DNA from: SVTX01 sp045632305
Lineage (GTDB): Bacteria; Bacillota; Clostridia; Oscillospirales; CAG-272
Assembly (NCBI GenBank): GCA_045632305.1
Contig: JAZQWL010000013.1
Span: 1 to 15,996, forward strand
Length of the DNA stretch: 15,996 nt
Direction of reading: 5' to 3'
In this document: positions 13,765-15,996 of the stretch, piece after piece
Layout of the letters: the number at the start of each line of letters is the position of its first letter
Position numbering within the stretch: position 1 is the first letter of the stretch
Notes under the pieces: model-generated
Told to the model about the DNA's origin: nothing
The model's database searches: none
What the model saw: only the letters and a program-made list of their open reading frames with translations
Translations under genes and position numbers: made by a program

Positions 13765-13840
13765 CTTCTGCATCCAAACTATCTGCGCCTCGGCTTTCTG
13801 GTCTCCAAAGAACTTTCCCCTATAATAAAGTTTAAATTGC

Positions 13841-13869
13841 AAAATTAAAACCCACCGAAACGGTGGGCT
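13841..13869 (-). terminator. Terminator of the MFS gene (bidirectional)
   Basis: CCCACCG (13851-13857) pairs with CGGTGGG (13861-13867) around AAA. On the minus strand the stem is followed by TTTTAATTTT; on the plus strand by CTTATTTTTT. It can stop the MFS transcript and any read-through from glutamine synthetase. Confidence 0.88.
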
Positions 13870-13875
13870 TATTTT

Positions 13876-15030
13876 TTATTTCGTTTTCTTTACCACAAGC
13901 TCGTGCATAACGAATATAAGCACAAGGAAGATAAGCAAAAATGCCGGGAGCAGGGAAATGGAGATACGCTCTGCGATAACACCGAAGAGCGGTGGCATAG
14001 TCATAAAGCCGATATAAGCAAACGCCATTTGCACGCCGATCATTGCCTGGGAGTTTTCCTTACCGAAAACGTCGGGAGTCATGTGAATGATGCAAGGGTA
14101 TATTGGCGCGCAGCCGAGTCCGGTTATTGCAAATCCGACAAGCGTGAAGGTTGAATGGAAGGGAAGGAACACAAGCCCGATTCCGCAAGCGACGATAGTG
14201 CAGCCCGTACGTATCAGGAAATGATCGTTGAATTTCATGGCGAGAAAGCCGTTTAAGAATCTTCCCGCGGTGATGCCAAGATAGAACATACTTGCAAAGC
14301 CCGCCGCAATTTCGGGAGAAAAATGCCAGCGTTCAACAAGGTAGGTGCTTGCCCAGAGAGTAGAGGTCAATTCCATAGAGCAGTAGCAAAAGAATGCCCA
14401 GAAGCAAGGGATAGCTCCGCGGATCTTGAAGATTTCCTTGAACGAAAGTCCGCTAGACTGAACTGTCTTAGCGGTATTTTCGACGCCCTTTTTCCACAGA
14501 GGAAGACTTACGAAGATGATTATCGAAAGGATCATCTGAATTATCGAAACAGTAAGGTATCCCGAGCTCCAGCTGTCGAGCTTTATGAGAGCAAAGCTCA
14601 TGATGTACGGGGAAATTGATGCTCCGACGCCCCACATACAGTGAAGCCAGCTCATGTGCTGCGCCTTGAAATGCAGAGCGACGAAATTGTTCAAGATGGC
14701 GTCGATCGCGCCTGCGCCAAGACCGTAGGGAATGGCAAACAGAATAAGCATCCAGAATTGTGTGCTTACAGAAAAGCCGAGCAGCGCAAGGGCGGTCATG
14801 GCGGTGCTTGTGGCGGTTACGGCTCCCGCACCGAAGCGTCGAAGGAGCTTGTCTGAAAAGAGACTCGCTATGATCGTGCCCGCGAACATGATGACGGAAA
14901 TTATTCCCGCATAAGAGATGGGAACGGAAATTTCCGCATGAAGTACGGGCCACGCGGAGCCGAGAAGCGAGTCGGGAAGCCCCAAGCTGATAAAACAAAT
15001 ATATATGAGTGAAAGCAATAACGTTGCCAT
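13876..15030 (-). CDS. Major facilitator superfamily transporter
   Basis: The 384-residue protein is a 12-helix MFS permease resembling the sugar-type (FHS, fucose permease-like) branch. It begins MATLLLSLIYICFISLGLPD, a helix with the typical GLPDSLLGSAWP segment at its end. The inter-helix loop SDKLLRRFGAG follows helix 2, and PYGLGAGAIDAILNNFV and WLHCMWGVGASISPYI lie in the N-half. The C-half contains FYLGITAGRFLNG and LGCAPIYPCIIH. The soluble central loop (about residue 190) separates the halves. The start at 15030 has AAGGA just upstream on the minus strand; the longer frame to 15111 runs through the promoter and is rejected. Substrate is unknown: a sugar, drug or metabolite are all possible. 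It lies downstream of a TetR-type regulator gene in the same orientation, which suggests but does not prove regulation by it. Confidence 0.9.
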   Translation of the reverse strand: MATLLLSLIYICFISLGLPDSLLGSAWPVLHAEISVPISYAGIISVIMFAGTIIASLFSDKLLRRFGAGAVTATSTAMTALALLGFSVSTQFWMLILFAIPYGLGAGAIDAILNNFVALHFKAQHMSWLHCMWGVGASISPYIMSFALIKLDSWSSGYLTVSIIQMILSIIIFVSLPLWKKGVENTAKTVQSSGLSFKEIFKIRGAIPCFWAFFCYCSMELTSTLWASTYLVERWHFSPEIAAGFASMFYLGITAGRFLNGFLAMKFNDHFLIRTGCTIVACGIGLVFLPFHSTFTLVGFAITGLGCAPIYPCIIHMTPDVFGKENSQAMIGVQMAFAYIGFMTMPPLFGVIAERISISLLPAFLLIFLVLIFVMHELVVKKTK

Positions 15031-15060
15031 ATTTTTCCTTGATTTCTTGATTTTTTTTAC

Positions 15061-15089
15061 AGTATAGCACATATTTTTGACGATTTCAA
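15061..15089 (-). promoter_or_regulatory. Sigma-A promoter of the MFS gene
   Basis: On the minus strand: TTGAAA (15089-15084), a 17-bp spacer and TATACT (15066-15061), with an extended -10 TGC. No sequence resembling the putative TetR operator upstream of the regulator is seen here. Confidence 0.8.
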
Positions 15090-15097
15090 GGGCAAAC

Positions 15098-15130
15098 GAA
15101 TAAAATCCCACAGAATGCCTGTGGGATTTT
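15098..15130 (-). terminator. Hairpin terminator between the TetR and MFS genes
   Basis: A perfect 12-bp stem pairs AAAATCCCACAG (15102-15113) with CTGTGGGATTTT (15119-15130), loop AATGC. It lies just after the TetR stop, and a separate promoter follows, so the two minus-strand genes are mainly transcribed separately. Confidence 0.85.
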
Positions 15131-15133
15131 TGT

Positions 15134-15658
15134 TTATTTCTTTATTATTCTTTCGAGAATTGGGTAAATCTTTTCAAAATCCGAGCTGTTGACAGCCGAG
15201 GATATAATGGTTTCGGCTACGAACGCGGCGGTGTATTCGGGCAATTCAAGCTCTCGCTTAAGGCATATAGGCAATATAAAGCTCGCGAGCTGATCGCGGA
15301 GCATTTTGTGTCTTGTGTGAAAGCTTTTGTGTAATATTTTGGCTGCATCGCTGTCCGAAAATAGCTTCTCGTTGTTCTTTATAAATGAAGTGAGTGTGTC
15401 GTATATTCCAAAAAACAGCGTTTTGGGGCAGTCTGCGGGAAGCGTTGCCATATCCTCCAAGCGTGTATTCCATTCCTCCGCTACGAAGGTGGCTATAAGT
15501 ATTTCCTTTGAGTCGAAATAATTATACATCGTTCCAACGGCGAATCCGCACGCACCCGCGACAGAGCGCATGGTTGTGGCGGCGTAACCGTTTTTCGCTA
15601 CCTGTTTTTTTGCCTCCGTGAGAAGCTGTTCTTTTACGTTAAAAATAATCTTTGGCAT
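15134..15658 (-). CDS. TetR/AcrR-family transcriptional regulator
   Basis: The 174-residue protein has the TetR N-terminal helix-turn-helix: EQLLTEAKKQVAKNGYAATT is followed by MRSVAGACGFAVGTMYNYF and DSKEIL (recognition helix about residues 38-47). The C-terminal 110 residues form the variable ligand-binding and dimerisation part and give no clue to the ligand. The ATG at 15658 (MPKIIF) is preferred over 15688 because GAGGA lies 7 bp before it and the longer form would run into the promoter region. It is followed in the same orientation by the MFS gene, the usual arrangement for a regulator of an efflux pump or permease. Autoregulation is plausible: an imperfect palindrome overlaps its promoter. 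Confidence 0.9.
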   Translation of the reverse strand: MPKIIFNVKEQLLTEAKKQVAKNGYAATTMRSVAGACGFAVGTMYNYFDSKEILIATFVAEEWNTRLEDMATLPADCPKTLFFGIYDTLTSFIKNNEKLFSDSDAAKILHKSFHTRHKMLRDQLASFILPICLKRELELPEYTAAFVAETIISSAVNSSDFEKIYPILERIIKK

Positions 15659-15692
15659 TTGCGTTTCCTCGGTGTTTTGAACTTCCAAGAGG

Positions 15693-15721
15693 ATTATACC
15701 ACATTGTTAATTGAATGTCAA
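15693..15721 (-). promoter_or_regulatory. Sigma-A promoter of the TetR gene with putative operator
   Basis: On the minus strand: TTGACA (15721-15716), a 17-bp spacer and TATAAT (15698-15693). A second TTGACA lies at 15728-15723. The spacer and -35 contain an imperfect palindrome at 15703-15722 (ATTG on the left, CAAT on the right; about 6 of 10 half-site positions agree), a reasonable place for an autoregulatory TetR operator. Confidence 0.7.
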
Positions 15722-15743
15722 TTGTCAAAATTCACAAAAGACT

Positions 15744-15996
15744 TTATTCAATACACTTTCGCATGGACATAAATCCTATTAAGACTGTCCAAACATAAGC
15801 ACACGTTTTAGGCATCATCAAGAATCCAATTGCAGGCACCAAATCTGACCATAACACAACCGGGATATAGAATGCAAAGCTCAAAACAATTGTTAACCAC
15901 ATGAAACGATATTCTTTATCTTGATTTTTCTTAGCGCTGATAAAGAATAATACGATTATCAATATTCCTAATAAAGCGAACGGTATATTGCGATAA
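15744..15996 (-). CDS. Unrecognised membrane protein, 5'-truncated by the window edge
   Basis: The minus-strand frame is open from base 15996 down to the stop at 15744-15746, so about 83 residues of a C-terminal part are visible and the start lies outside. The fragment has three likely membrane helices: one from about NIPFALLGILIIVLFFI, one from WLTIVLSFAFYIPVVLW, and one from CAYVWTVLIGFMSM, separated by short charged loops (SAKKNQDKEYRF). I recognise no family motif. The composition is more AT-rich than the genes to its left. It runs in the same direction as the TetR gene but ends before the TetR promoter and has no visible GC-rich terminator. A TTG at 15962 could start a 72-residue form, but no ribosome binding site supports it. 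Confidence 0.6.
   Translation of the reverse strand, partial: YRNIPFALLGILIIVLFFISAKKNQDKEYRFMWLTIVLSFAFYIPVVLWSDLVPAIGFLMMPKTCAYVWTVLIGFMSMRKCIE

Noticed and set aside
13711..13832. tRNA, 6S RNA or SRP RNA in the 3' gap of glutamine synthetase
   Set aside because: No cloverleaf, CCA end, GNRA-capped SRP helix or 6S-type central bubble could be drawn; only simple nested stems are seen.

Overview
The window looks like a chromosomal segment of an endospore-forming, anaerobic Bacillota of the class Clostridia, probably an uncultured gut or rumen lineage. The evidence is a full-length spoIIE, a type III glutamine synthetase, ThyX rather than ThyA, AsnA, strong GGAGG-type ribosome binding sites and near-consensus sigma-A promoters. 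I cannot name a genus from sequence alone. There is no phage, transposase, CRISPR array, rRNA or tRNA.

Layout, left to right. (1) 1-1217: the 3' part of the large subunit and the whole small subunit of an aconitase X (AcnX) hydro-lyase. (2) 1218-1400: a dense array of tiny hairpins leading into a four-helix-bundle (S23/Avd-like) protein gene at 1407-1757. (3) 1869-2954: a DmpA-type (S58/P1) self-processing aminopeptidase. It is followed by a 140-bp palindrome built from degenerate 7-bp repeats and then by a cytosolic GH43-like glycosidase (3131-4177). (4) 4272-5849: a two-gene operon of a membrane-anchored family 2 glycosyltransferase and uridine kinase, ending in a perfect terminator palindrome. 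(5) 5998-8383: asnA (-) divergent from thyX (+), which converges on a YpsA-like SLOG protein gene (-). (6) 8681-11311: spoIIE, with a promoter region that looks Spo0A-controlled. (7) 11490-13583: type III glutamine synthetase, followed by about 290 bp of structured non-coding DNA. (8) 13876-15658 (-): an MFS transporter and a TetR-family regulator. (9) 15744-15996 (-): the 3' part of an unrecognised small membrane protein running off the window.

Most of this is housekeeping or metabolic: amide nitrogen assimilation (asnA, glutamine synthetase), pyrimidine and thymidylate supply (udk, thyX), and sporulation. Nearly every transcription unit has its own promoter and terminator. Eight promoters with exact 17-bp spacers were found. 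spoIIE is the exception: it has a TATAAT with a 21-bp spacing and candidate 0A boxes.

The least explained material is between genes. It comprises a stack of C(GNA)G-type mini-hairpins in front of the four-helix-bundle gene, a family of heptad repeats (consensus close to ACTCTGC or its complement) at several intergenic sites, a TTGTAGGG/CCCTACAA-bounded element, and a nested hairpin element at 13711-13764. I did not find a clear new multi-gene system. The hairpin array with its four-helix-bundle gene is the best candidate for something undescribed.
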